A stretch of 64,000 bases of DNA, taken from the NCBI GenBank assembly GCA_964035575.1, contig OZ037859.1, positions 1,488,001-1,552,000 on the forward strand, written 5' to 3'. Source of the stretch: Rhynchopus sp. YZ270_cl-10 (lineage: Eukaryota > Euglenozoa > Diplonemea > Diplonemida > Diplonemidae). Of the stretch, positions 50,766 to 62,458 are shown in pieces (position 1 is the first letter of the stretch; every line of letters starts with the position of its first letter). A model generated the notes under the pieces. That model made no database searches. It saw nothing but the letters and a program-made list of their open reading frames with translations, and was not told the origin of the DNA. The position numbers and the translations under genes were made by a program.

Positions 50766-53700
50766 CCACACAGTGTACACAGAGCACTACACAGTGTACA
50801 CAGTATACACAGGACAAAATATTGCTAATATATGTTAAGATTATTATTCCTATGGTGACGACACTCCTACAAACCCACTGACCAACCATAAAAGGCAAGG
50901 GTTGCTGGTACACACAGTATACACAGTGTAAACACTGTACACAGTATACACAGCATACACAGGACAAAATATTGCTAAAAAATGTTAAGATTATTATTCC
51001 TATGGTGACGGCACTCCTACAAACCCACTGACCAACCCTAAAAGGCAAGGGTTGCTGGTATACACAGTGTAAACAGTGTACACAGTGTACACAGTGTAAA
51101 CACTGTACACAGTATACACAGCATACACAGGACAAAATATTGCTAAAAAATGTTAAGATTATTATTCCTATGGTGACGGCACTCCTACAAACCCACTGAC
51201 CAACCATAAAAGGCAAGGGTTGCTGGTATACACAGTATACACAGTGTAAACAGTGTACACACTGTACACAGTATACACAGTATACACAGGACAAAATATT
51301 GCTAATATATGTTAAGATTATTATTCCTATGGTGACGGCACTCCTACAAACCCACTGACCAACCATAAAAGGCAAGGGTTGCTGGTACACACAGTATACA
51401 CAGTGTAAACAGTGTACACAGTGTACACAGTGTAAACACTGTACACAGAGAACACAGTATACACAGGACAAAATATTGCTAATATATGTTAAGATTATTA
51501 TTCCTATGGTGACGATACTCCTACAAACCCACTGACCAACCATAAAAGGCAAGGGTTGCTGGTACACACAGTATACACAGTGTAAACAGTGTACACAGTG
51601 TACACAGTGTAAACACTGTACACAGTATACACAGCATACACAGGACAAAATATTGCTAATATATGTTAAGATTATTAGTCCTATGGTGACGGCACTCCTA
51701 CAAACCCACTGACCAACCATAAAAGGCAAGGGTTGCTGGAAAACACAGTGTAAACAGTGTACACAGTGTACACAGTGTACACAGTGTACACAGTGTACAC
51801 AGTGTACACAGTGTACACAGTGTACACAGTGTACACAGTGTAAACACTGTAAACACTGTACACAGTATACACAGTATACACAGGACAAAATATTGCTAAT
51901 ATATGTTAAGATTATTATTCCTATGGTGACGGCACTCCTACAATCCCACTGACCAACCATAAAAGGCAAGGGTTGCTGGTACACACAGTGTAAACAGTGT
52001 ACACAGTGTACACAGTGTACACAGTGTACACAGTGTACACAGTGTACACAGTGTACACAGTGTAAACACTGTACACAGTATACACAGTATACACAGGACA
52101 AAATATTGCTAATATATGTTAAGATTATTATTCCTATGGTGACGACACTCCTACAAACCCACTGACCAACCATAAAAGGCAAGGGTTGCTGGTACACACA
52201 GTATACACAGTGTAAACACTGTACACAGTATACACAGCATACACAGGACCAAACATTGCTAATATATGTTAAGATTATTATTCCTATGGTGACGGCACTC
52301 CTACAAACCCACTGACCAACCATAAAAGGCAAGGGTTGCTGGAAAACACAGTGTAAACAGTGTACACAGTGTACACAGTGTACACAGTGTACACAGTGTA
52401 AACACTGTAAACACTGTACACAGTATACACAGTATACACAGAACAAAATATTGCTAATATATGTTAAGATTATTATTCCTATGGTGACGACACTCCTACA
52501 AACCCACTGACCAACCATAAAAGGCAAGGGTTGCTGGTATACACAGTGTAAACAGTGTACACAGTGTACACAGTGTACACAGTGTACACAGTGTACACAG
52601 TGTAAACACAGTACACAGTATACACAGTATACACAGGACAAAATATTGCTAATATATGTTAAGATTATTAGTCCTATGGTGACGGCACTCCTACAAACCC
52701 ACTGACCAACCGTAAAAGACAAGGCTTGCTGGTACACACAGAAAACACAGTGTAAACAGTGTACACAGTGTACACAGTGTACACAGTGTACACAGTGTAA
52801 ACACTGTAAACACTGTACACAGTATACACAGTATACACAGAACAAAATATTGCTAATATATGTTAAGATTATTATTCCTATGGTGACGACACTCCTACAA
52901 ACCCACTGACCAACCATAAAAGGCAAGGGTTGCTGGAAAACACAGTATACACAGTGTAAACAGTGTCCACAGTGTACACAGTGTACACAGTGTACACAGT
53001 GTACACAGTGTACACAGTGTACACAGTGTACACAGTGTACACAGTGTACACAGTGTACACAGTATACACAGGACAAAATATTGCTAATATATGTTAAGAT
53101 TATTATTCCTATGGTGACGGCACTCCTACAAACCCACTGACCAACCATAAAAGGCAAGGGTTGCTGGTATACACAGTGTAAACAGTGTACACAGTGTACA
53201 CAGTGTACACAGTGTACACAGTGTACACAGTGTAAACACAGTACACAGTATACACAGTATACACAGGACAAAATATTGCTAATATATGTTAAGATTATTA
53301 GTCCTATGGTGACGGCACTCCTACAAACCCACTGACCAACCGTAAAAGACAAGGCTTGCTGGTACACACAGAAAACACAGTGTAAACAGTGTACACAGTG
53401 TACACAGTGTACACAGTGTACACAGTGTAAACACAGTACACAGTATACACAGTATACACAGGACAAAATATTGCTAATATATGTTAAGATTATTATTCCT
53501 ATGGTGACGGCACTCCTACAAACCCACTGACCAACCGTAAAAGACAAGGCTTGCTGGTACACACAGTATACACAGTGTACACAGTGTACACAGTGTACAC
53601 AGTGTAAACACTGTACACAGAAAACACAGCATACACAGGACAAAATATTGCTAAAAAAGGTTAAGATTATTATTCCTATGGTGACGGCACTCCTACAAAC

Positions 53701-55310
53701 CCACTGACCAACCGTAAAAGACAAGGCTTGCTGGTACACACAGTATACACAGTGTACACAGTGTACACAGTGTAAACACTGTACACAGTATACACAGTAT
53801 ACACAGGACAAAATATTGCTAATATATGTTAAGATTATTATTCCTATGGTGACGGCACTCCTACAAACCCACTGACCAACCGTAAAAGACAAGGCTTGCT
53901 GGTACACACAGTATACACAGTGTACACAGTGTACACAGTGTACACAGTGTAAACACTGTACACAGAAAACACAGCATACACAGGACAAAATATTGCTAAA
54001 AAATGTTAAGATTATTATTCCTATGGTGACGGCACTCCTACAAACCCACTGACCAACCATAAAAGGCAAGGGTTGCTGGTATACACAGTGTAAACAGTGT
54101 ACACAGTGTACACACTATAAACACTGTACACAGTATACACAGTATACACAGGACAAAATATTGCTAATATATGTTAAGATTATTAATCCTATGGTGACGG
54201 CACTCCTACAAACCCACTGACCAACCATAAAAGGCAAGGGTTGCTGGTACACACAGTATACACAGTGTACATAGTGTACATAGTGTACACAGTGTAAACA
54301 CTGTATACAGTATGCACAGTATACACAGGACAAAATATTGCTAATATATTTTAAGATTATTATTCCTATGGTGACGGCACTCCTACAAACCCACTGACCA
54401 ACCATAAAAGACAAGGGTTGCTGGTACACACAGTATACACAGTGTACATAGTGTACATAGTGTACACAGTGTAAACACTGTATACAGTATGCACAGTATA
54501 CACAGGACAAAATATTGCTAATATATTTTAAGATTATTATTCCTATGGTGACGGCACTCCTACAAACCCACTGACCAACCATAAAAGGCAAGGGGTGCTG
54601 GTATACACAGTGTAAACAGTGTAAACAGTGTAAACAGTGTACACAGTGTACACAGTGTACACAGTGTACACAGTGTACACAGTGTACACACTGTACACAG
54701 TATACACAGTATACACAGGACAAAATATTGCTAATATATGTTAAGATTATTATTCCTATGGTGACGGCACTCCTACAAACCCACTGACCAACCGTAAAAG
54801 ACAAGGCTTGCTGGTACACACAGTATACACAGTGTACACAGTGTACACAGTGTACACACTGTACACAGTATACACAGTATACACAGGACAAAATATTGCT
54901 AATATATGTTAAGATTATTATTCCTATGGTGACGGCACTCCTACAAACCCACTGACCAACCGTAAAAGACAAGGCTTGCTGGTACACACAGTATACACAG
55001 TGTACACAGTGTACACAGTGTACACACTGTACACAGTATACACAGTATACACAGGACAAAATATTGCTAATATATGTTAAGATTATTATTCCTATGGTGA
55101 CGGCACTCCTACAAACCCACTGACCAACCGTAAAAGACAAGGCTTGCTGGTACACACAGTATACACAGTGTACACAGTGTACACAGTGTACACAGTGTAA
55201 ACACTGTACACAGTATACACAGCATACACAGGACAAAATATTGCTAAAAGATGTTAAGATTATTATTCCTATGGTGACGGCACTCCTACAAACCCACTGA
55301 CCAACCATAA
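50766..55310 (+). repeat. Large composite satellite, 25 units
   Basis: 25 units of about 150-240 bp. Each has a conserved block of about 110 bp (ACAAAATATTGCTAATATAT, TTAAGATTATTATTCCTAT, GGTGACGGCACTCCTACAAA, CCACTGACCAACCATAAAAG, GCAAGGGTTGCTGG) followed by a variable run of 9-bp repeats (TGTACACAG, TATACACAG, TGTAAACAG). Unit length varies by whole 9-mers. On the - strand one frame stays open from 54,069 to 50,611 (1,152 codons), and another from 56,061 to 54,115 (648 codons). The repeated peptide is MVGQWVCRSAVTIGIIILTY plus a Cys/Val/His string (CVYCVQCLHC). I annotate it as a satellite, not a gene. Confidence 0.95.
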
Positions 55311-55337
55311 TTGCTATGGGTTGCAGGTTTTCACAGT

Positions 55338-55545
55338 GACCCGCACGACCCCCACGACCCACATAACCCCCACGACCCCCACGACCCCCCCAACCCCCAC
55401 GACCCCCACAACCCCCACGACCCCCACGACCCCCACGACCCCCACAACCCCCACGACCCCCACGACCCCCACGACCCCCACGACCCCCACGACCCCCACG
55501 ACCCCCATGACCCCCACGACCCGCAAACCCCCACAACCCCCATAA
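55338..55545 (+). repeat. 9-bp minisatellite (CCCCCACGA), about 21 copies
   Basis: A C-rich tandem array with a few variants, between the composite satellite and the second 8-bp array. All its frames are open and low-complexity. The G-rich strand is the - strand. Confidence 0.9.
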
Positions 55546-55596
55546 CCCGCCACCTTGCCATCCATTTGACCTGAAACCCGGTAATATATATAGTGT

Positions 55597-56060
55597 AACC
55601 CGCAAACCCGCAAACCCGCAAACCCGCAAACCCGCAAACCCGCAAACCCGCAAACCCGCAAACCCGCAAACCCGCAAACCCGCAAACCCGCAAACCCGCA
55701 AACCCGCAAACCCGCAAACCCGCAAACCCGCAAACCCGCAAACCCGCAAACCCGCAAACCCGCAAACCCGCAAACCCGTAAACCCGCAAACCCGCAAACC
55801 CGCAAACCCGCAAACCCGCAAACCCGCAAACCCGCAAACCCGCAAACCCGCAAACCCGCAAACCCGCAAACCCGCAAACCCGCAAACCCGCAAACCCGCA
55901 AACCCGCAAACCCGCAAACCCGCAAACCCGCAAACCCGCAAACCCGCAAACCCGCAAACCCGCAAACCCGCAAACCCGCAAACCCGCAAACCCGCAAACC
56001 CGCAAACCCGCAAACCCGCAAACCCGCAAACCCGCAAACCCGCAAACCCGCAAACCCGCA
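55597..56060 (+). repeat. 8-bp minisatellite (AACCCGCA), array 2, about 58 copies
   Basis: The longest of the four arrays, with one T-for-C variant near 55,777. The 5' flank GACCTGAAACCCGGTAA and 3' flank CACAAGAAGAAAGCTCGCTA are shared with array 4. Confidence 0.97.
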
Positions 56061-58135
56061 CAAGAAGAAAGCTCGCTAATATGTGGTTTGGTTATACCTA
56101 CTTTGTGTTGATGCGATTAAGGTATGAGTAATGATATGTAAACACGCAATGTAACCTAAAATTCACTGGAGAACCTGAATGGCACGGAAAAGCATGCATG
56201 AGGCATGATGGGGTGGGTATGAGGCATTTTGCTCCGCCGTGAATTATTATGAATACTGCTGACATGAGTGATTAATATGTACAGAGTAATTGATTATAGT
56301 AACGTGTTATAAACTGTAGCAAGATGGTATAGTTTAGAGGTATTTCGCTCTGCAGCTTATTTATGGCAGGATTTGGGCTCTAATAACAACTGATTGCACT
56401 AAATACTGCTAAAAACAGCAGGTTTGTGTAGTTGAGAGGCTATTTGGCTCCGCAGAGAATATTGACTGCAATAAGCTGGTGTGGCCACAAACGCGAAAAG
56501 AGCTTGCTAAAATGGTGTGGTTGAGGCATTGGTGGTAGTAGTACAGAAAAGCTCACAAACGGAGGCATGGTCTGCGCGCAACGTTGGGATCTGACGCAAT
56601 TTATACTAATATTTGTTCCTCTACGAATTTTTTAGATTTCTATGAAAATTGAAAGCTCTAACACTAACATTTGGCAGGAGGCTCTGGGTGAGAAGACATT
56701 TGAGTTTCCCCACGTACCACTTAACTGTGGAGATATTGGGTTCACAATTTGGGTATAGGATATAAAATCTACGACAGGATGTAGCTTCTAATATTATGCT
56801 AAAAACAGCAGGTTCGTGTTATTGAATATTTGGATATTTTGCTCACGCAGCAAATATGCTGCCACATAACAGACTGGTGTGGTTGTGAACCTATTTGGCT
56901 CAATATCACTAATATGTGAGAAAAAAGCTCGCAACGTTTCACCATGTAAATAATATGGTGGATAAAAACTGATACATGCATTTTTAGGTTAAGAATATAC
57001 CCTTTTCGCAGCGTAAATTGACCCCATCACAGCACGCACAGACTACGGAGAATCAAAAATCAAAATCTTTCAATGAATAATGTGGTTGAGTCTCAATGAG
57101 AGACTATTTTATTTCTATGATATTAATACTGACATATTCGAATAGAGAAGATAGTTTGCTAAAGTGTTGGCGGATTTATTTCATTTGTGCATGGAAGAAA
57201 GGTTGCTAAAATGTAGGAGCAGGAGGGTGTGGTTGAGAGGCACTTTGCTCCACCGCTTATATTCACTGCTAATGTAGAACAGGCTGATTGTTATTAGGCT
57301 ATTTAGATCCGCCGCTAATAATGACTGATTCTCAGAAAAATTATGTGTCGCAGGATGGTGTGGTTCAAAGGCTCCTCCGCTAATAATAACATAAAAATAC
57401 GTCTGCAGTTCGCTTTTAGTGCCAGGTTTTTGACAGAACTTTTGCTCATAATATTCAGGAGTGAAGAAAGTCGGTAGATTATTTCACGGTGTGGGTGTGA
57501 AGATAATTTGCTCTTCAGGTAATGGTAGATAATGGTACATGTGTATGTAAGAAGTCTTGGTAAAAATTGGCAGAGAGTTGTACCGACCGGTTTAGTCCAG
57601 AAAAACTCTTCCATAATATTCCATTATAATAAAGCTCGCTGAAACATGACATCTCAGGTGTGGTTGAGAGACAGACTATTTGGCCACTACCAATAATGAG
57701 TACTACCAGATAGCTATTGGTTAGAGCTGGTTTTGAACCTCATTTGGCCCCATATCATTTCTGAGTCTAATGTCTACAAATTATCTCGCTTTTTTGTGGC
57801 AGGTTTGTGTGGTTCAGCACCGCAAATGCTGACTTTCACATATTTCAATTTGGTGTAGTCTTAAAGCCATGTATCTATAAAGGCAATTACTCATAGATTT
57901 ACCTGCACTTACTCATGCATGTACACGTAGAAGGACTCTTACATATGTTAATAGAGGGCGCTTGTGAGTATAAATAGCTCTGACACTACTAATCTGACAC
58001 TACTAACGCGAACACAGTAACCTTACCTAAAGTACCTGACATCCTGGTGAGCACCCTCCTCGCTTCACTGATATGTTCTCTCTCTCGAGCATTCCCTCAC
58101 CCAAAAATACATACAAATCTACAAAAAAACTCCCA
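56061..58135. repeat. Degenerate satellite-like region
   Basis: 2 kb of AT-rich DNA without genes. Variants of AAAGCTCGCTAAAATG, CTGGTGTGGTTGAGAGGC and TATTTGGCTCCGC(A/C)GC recur about eight to ten times at irregular spacing (for example near 56,070, 56,430, 56,500, 56,870, 57,195, 57,300, 57,635). They match the 3' flanks of the 8-bp arrays, so this looks like an old decayed tandem repeat. Confidence 0.55.
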
Positions 58136-58139
58136 AATC

Positions 58140-58292
58140 AGGACTGCCTAACTTCAAAAATTTTTCTGGGGGGGCACTGCCCCCCCAGACCCCCCGTGCT
58201 CCACTCGCCTTCACGCTGCGCGTAAAGGCTCGCTCCGCTCTCCCTCGCGCCCCCACCACGCTGCGCGTGGTGGGTGCGCTCGGTCGAAATTT
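58140..58292. other. GC-rich island with hairpins
   Basis: GGGGGGGCACTGCCCCCCC is an inverted repeat at about 58,169-58,187. CCCACCACGC and GCGTGGTGGG form a perfect 10-bp stem with a 3-nt loop near 58,253-58,275. CGCTGCGCGT occurs twice. It stands out sharply from the AT-rich surroundings. It could be the end of a structured element; no gene is evident. Confidence 0.55.
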
Positions 58293-59455
58293 TGTACCCC
58301 TCAAACCCGTAATAATTAGATACCCAGAGGCAGAAATAGTGAAAAAAAATTATTTTGACCAAATTTTAGGTGCTCTAAAGTGGAATCTGACCCCCATGTC
58401 CAGGTTATAAAAATGCTCTATGAGTCCATTAAAGCAACAGATTTCACATTTTGAGTAGTTGTGGTTAAATGTGGCGTAATTTTACGGCTATTTTATACAG
58501 AATACATGGTAGTACAGGGTATTCGTACTCATTTTTAATTTTAAAATATTGCCAGAAAATGCTAACATCCAAACCCAGTACATTACGTCGTTTTTGGGCC
58601 CCAGTCTACCGGAGTGTCATATCAGAAATACTGGGACCACGCGATCCAGCAATCCCGCAGCGTCGCCATTTTGTACCCCTCAAACCCGTAATAATTAGAT
58701 ACCCAGAGGCAGAAATAGTGAAAAAAAATTATTTTGACCAAATTTTAGGTGCTCTAAAGTGGAATCTGACCCCCATGTCCAGGTTATAAAAATGCTCTAT
58801 GAGTCCATTAAAGCAACAGATTTCACATTTTGAGTAGTTGTGGTTAAATGTGGCGTAATTTTACGGCTATTTTATACAGAATACATGGTAGTACAGGGTA
58901 TTCGTACTCATTTTTAATTTTAAAATATTGCCAGAAAATGCTAACATCCAAACCCAGTACATTACGTCGTTTTTGGGCCCCAGTCTACCGGAGTGTCATA
59001 TCAGAAATACTGGGACCACGCGATCCAGCAATCCCGCAGCGTCGCCATTTTGTACCCCTCAAACCCGTAATAATTAGATACCCAGAGGCAGAAATAGTGA
59101 AAAAAAATTATTTTGACCAAATTTTAGGTGCTCTAAAGTGGAATCTGACCCCCATGTCCAGGTTATAAAAATGCTCTATGAGTCCATTAAAGCAACAGAT
59201 TTCACATTTTGAGTAGTTGTGGTTAAATGTGGCGTAATTTTACGGCTATTTTATACAGAATACATGGTAGTACAGGGTATTCGTACTCATTTTTAATTTT
59301 AAAATATTGCCAGAAAATGCTAACATCCAAACCCAGTACATTACGTCGTTTTTGGGCCCCAGTCTACCGGAGTGTCATATCAGAAATACTGGGACCACGC
59401 GATCCAGCAATCCCGCAGCGTCGCCATTTTGTACCCCTCAAACCCGTAATAATTA
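58293..59455 (+). repeat. 379-bp tandem repeat, three copies plus start of a fourth
   Basis: Copies begin with TTTGTACCCCTCAAACCCGT at about 58,293, 58,672 and 59,051, and a fourth start at 59,430 is cut after 27 bases by the 8-bp array. The copies read identical. Each contains a 106-codon open frame (MWRNFTAILYRIHGSTGYSY start) that I take as chance because the repeat is otherwise AT-rich and no family is recognised. Confidence 0.95.
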
Positions 59456-59456
59456 G

Positions 59457-59689
59457 AAACCCGCAAACCCGCAAACCCGCAAACCCGCAAACCCGCAAAC
59501 CCGCAAACCCGCAAACCCGCAAACCCGCAAACCCGCAAACCCGCAAACCCGCAAACCCGCAAACCCGCAAACCCGCAAACCCGCAAACCCGCAAACCCGC
59601 AAACCCGCAAACCCGCAAACCCGCAAACCCGCAAACCCGCAAACCCGCAAACCCGCAAACCCGCAAACCCGCAAACCCGCAAACCCGCA
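59457..59689 (+). repeat. 8-bp minisatellite (AACCCGCA), array 3, about 29 copies
   Basis: Begins inside the fourth 379-bp unit, right at its own AAACCCG-like sequence, and is followed by CACGAGAAGTGAGCAACCAT as in array 1. Confidence 0.97.
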
Positions 59690-60600
59690 CGAGAAGTGAG
59701 CAACCATCGTTTTCTGGCTGGTGTGGCTGATAGCAGACTGGTCTACTATTATGATACTTGACTTGTGGGTGGGTGAGCAACCATGGGTATGCATGTTATT
59801 GTGGTGTAGAAAGGGTAGTGTTATGTTCTGCTAGTTTCCAAAGTGATCATCAGACATGGGAGTGTGATGCAGGTATTCTGAAGTGTGAAGTATGGAGAAG
59901 AAGTGTATATTTTCGGAATGACTGAAATATTTAGCAAGTTCATTACCAATATTGTTGTACAGGTATTGAGCAACTGGGTTGGTAGCCTTTTAACAGGAAA
60001 CTCAAAACAAAGAGAAACCAGAAACCAGAAACCGATTTGGACATTTTTGGGAATTTGATGGACGCAAACGAACACGATCATATAGATCACATAGATCAAA
60101 TTTGCAAAGGAACTTAACATAACCGGAACCAACACAATACAACAATAGAATTGAGTAGCCTAATACGAACGCAGAAGCAGGGAACACAACCAGCACATCC
60201 AAATACGTTGAATTTGTTGCATTCACATAGTTCCGTTTAGATTAGAACACCGATCTGAACGACCGCCGAACAAACGGAACCAGCACAACGCAACCAAAGT
60301 AACCAATCTGAGCTGAACTCAGTGCACGTAACTCAACACAAACACTGACCCGGACTGGTTGAAATTTACCCTTGCTAGTAAGCCTTATCACTTGATTTTT
60401 ATCGTAGTTATGTACACAAAGATCTGAACGGAACCAGCAAAACGCAGCTGATATGAACGCAACTACCTTAACGCAACGTAACGAAGCCAGAAGTGCTTAC
60501 AAAGCGTAATCTATCTTAACACAACCAACGTAACGCAACGGCAAACCCGCATGAACACAACGGAACGCAACCAACGCAAATAGTGCTTCCTAAACGCAGT
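59690..60600. other. Non-coding, degenerate AACGCAACN-type repeats
   Basis: No gene. From about 60,230 to 60,600 the sequence is full of loosely repeated AACGCAACC, GGAACCAGCA and GATCTGAACG strings, resembling a decayed short-period satellite. Confidence 0.5.
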
Positions 60601-61012
60601 CCCATCAGACAGGGTCTTAATCGTCATAATATTGCTAAATATGGCCAAAATACTGTTTTACTGTGTATGAACATCTCAAATCTGCTCTTAAGTTTTGCAA
60701 TTTTGATTATATATAGTTTTTGGCCACATCTGAGTCAATTGCGGGGTCGTACGGTCAAATCCGAGTATCAGACATGTCCTAATTTTCAAAATATTGTAAA
60801 ATATGGCCAAAATGCTGTTTTACTGTGTCGAAACACCTGATAACAGCTCTTAAATTTGGAAATGTCAAGTAAAAAGGGTATTTGGTCACATCTGAGTTAG
60901 TTGCCGGGTCGTACTATAAAATCCGAGTCTCAGATGCTTCCTAAACTGTAAAATGTTTAAAAATATAGTCAAAATAGTATTTTTTTTGAACACCTCACAC
61001 CCGCTTTACTCA
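60601..61012 (+). repeat. About 160-bp degenerate tandem repeat next to telomere-like array
   Basis: TATGGCCAAAATRCTGTTTT recurs at about 60,639 and 60,800 with a weaker third copy at 60,965. GGCCACATCTGAGT / GGTCACATCTGAGT and GGGTCGTAC also recur at the same period. Roughly 2.4 units lead directly into the CCCCTAA array, as subtelomeric repeats do. Confidence 0.75.
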
Positions 61013-61673
61013 CCTAACCCCTAACCCCTAACCCCTAACCCCTAACCCCTAACCCCTAACCCCTAACCCCTAACCCCTAACCCCTAACCCCTAACCCCTA
61101 ACCCCTAACCCCTAACCCCTAACCCCTAACCCCTAACCCCTAACCCCTAACCCCTAACCCCTAACCCCTAACCCCTAACCCCTAACCCCTAACCCCTAAC
61201 CCCTAACCCCTAACCCCTAACCCCTAACCCCTAACCCCTAACCCCTAACCCCTAACCCCTAACCCCTAACCCCTAACCCCTAACCCCTAACCCCTAACCC
61301 CTAACCCCTAACCCCTAACCCCTAACCCCTAACCCCTAACCCCTAACCCCTAACCCCTAACCCCTAACCCCTAACCCCTAACCCCTAACCCCTAACCCCT
61401 AACCCCTAACCCCTAACCCCTAACCCCTAACCCCTAACCCCTAACCCCTAACCCCTAACCCCTAACCCCTAACCCCTAACCCCTAACCCCTAACCCCTAA
61501 CCCCTAACCCCTAACCCCTAACCCCTAACCCCTAACCCCTAACCCCTAACCCCTAACCCCTAACCCCTAACCCCTAACCCCTAACCCCTAACCCCTAACC
61601 CCTAACCCCTAACCCCTAACCCCTAACCCCTAACCCCTAACCCCTAACCCCTAACCCCTAACCCCTAACCCCT
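61013..61673 (+). repeat. Telomere-like array (CCCCTAA; G-strand TTAGGGG), about 94 copies
   Basis: 661 bp of perfect 7-bp units. TTAGGGG differs by one G from the common TTAGGG telomere repeat, so it may be the telomere sequence of this organism. The C-rich strand reads 5' to 3' on the + strand, which is the orientation of a left chromosome end, yet more than 61 kb lies to its left. It is therefore internal, or marks a join. Confidence 0.9.
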
Positions 61674-62016
61674 ACCATGAGGTCGGTTTGCTCGGATTTT
61701 GTATTTCAAAAAAAAAAAATAAATTACAGTCTTTCTCCAGGCAAAATTGGACATTTTTCACTATTTTCCACGTAGGTGTCATACCCATAGATTTCACGCA
61801 TACGTTCCATAAACCCACTGTGATGAAAATTCAGGTGTAAAAATGACCACACACAAAATATTTTGCAAAAATTAAAAAAGTTTCGTGCAGGGTACATGGT
61901 ACAGGTCTAGGGGTAGAGGTATGGGTAGGGGTAGGGGTCAGACACGCAAACCCCTAACCCCTTAACCTGTCTAGATGCCGTCGCCCTGACCTGAAACCCG
62001 GTAAAGTATATAGTGT
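61674..62016. other. Spacer with mixed telomere-like strings
   Basis: AT-rich, then 61,908-61,972 where GGTAGGGGTAGGGGT and, soon after, CCCCTAACCCCTTAACC appear on the same strand, i.e. short decayed telomere-like repeats in opposite orientation. The 5' flank of array 4 (GACCTGAAACCCGGTAA) follows. Confidence 0.55.
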
Positions 62017-62248
62017 AACCCGCAAACCCGCAAACCCGCAAACCCGCAAACCCGCAAACCCGCAAACCCGCAAACCCGCAAACCCGCAAACCCGCAAACC
62101 CGCAAACCCGCAAACCCGCAAACCCGCAAACCCGCAAACCCGCAAACCCGCAAACCCGCAAACCCGCAAACCCGCAAACCCGCAAACCCGCAAACCCGCA
62201 AACCCGCAAACCCGCAAACCCGCAAACCCGCAAACCCGCAAACCCGCA
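62017..62248 (+). repeat. 8-bp minisatellite (AACCCGCA), array 4, about 29 copies
   Basis: Shares both flanks with array 2 (GACCTGAAACCCGGTAA before, CACAAGAAGAAAGCTCGCTA after), so a whole cassette with flanks has been copied. Confidence 0.97.
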
Positions 62249-62458
62249 CAAGAAGAAAGCTCGCTAAAATGTAGGAGGCTGGTGTGGTTGTGAACAGAAC
62301 TTATTTTTTATTGTCTGAAGGTTTTGCATTTTTACAAATGTGAATGCCGAAAAAATTGAATAGAAAAATGAATTAAACTTGGCTCACCCCTCATTTCTCT
62401 TTTCATAGCACTTTTGTACTCACACACCAAAAACAGGTGAACTATTTCTCAAAAAACT

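Noticed and set aside
55311-56063. Gly/Val/Arg-rich and Pro/Thr/His-rich frames
   Set aside because: Products of the CCCCCACGA and AACCCGCA arrays.
58469-59168. Three identical 106-codon frames in the 379-bp repeat
   Set aside because: AT-rich, no recognisable family, and identical only because the repeats are identical; no evidence of selection can be read from them.
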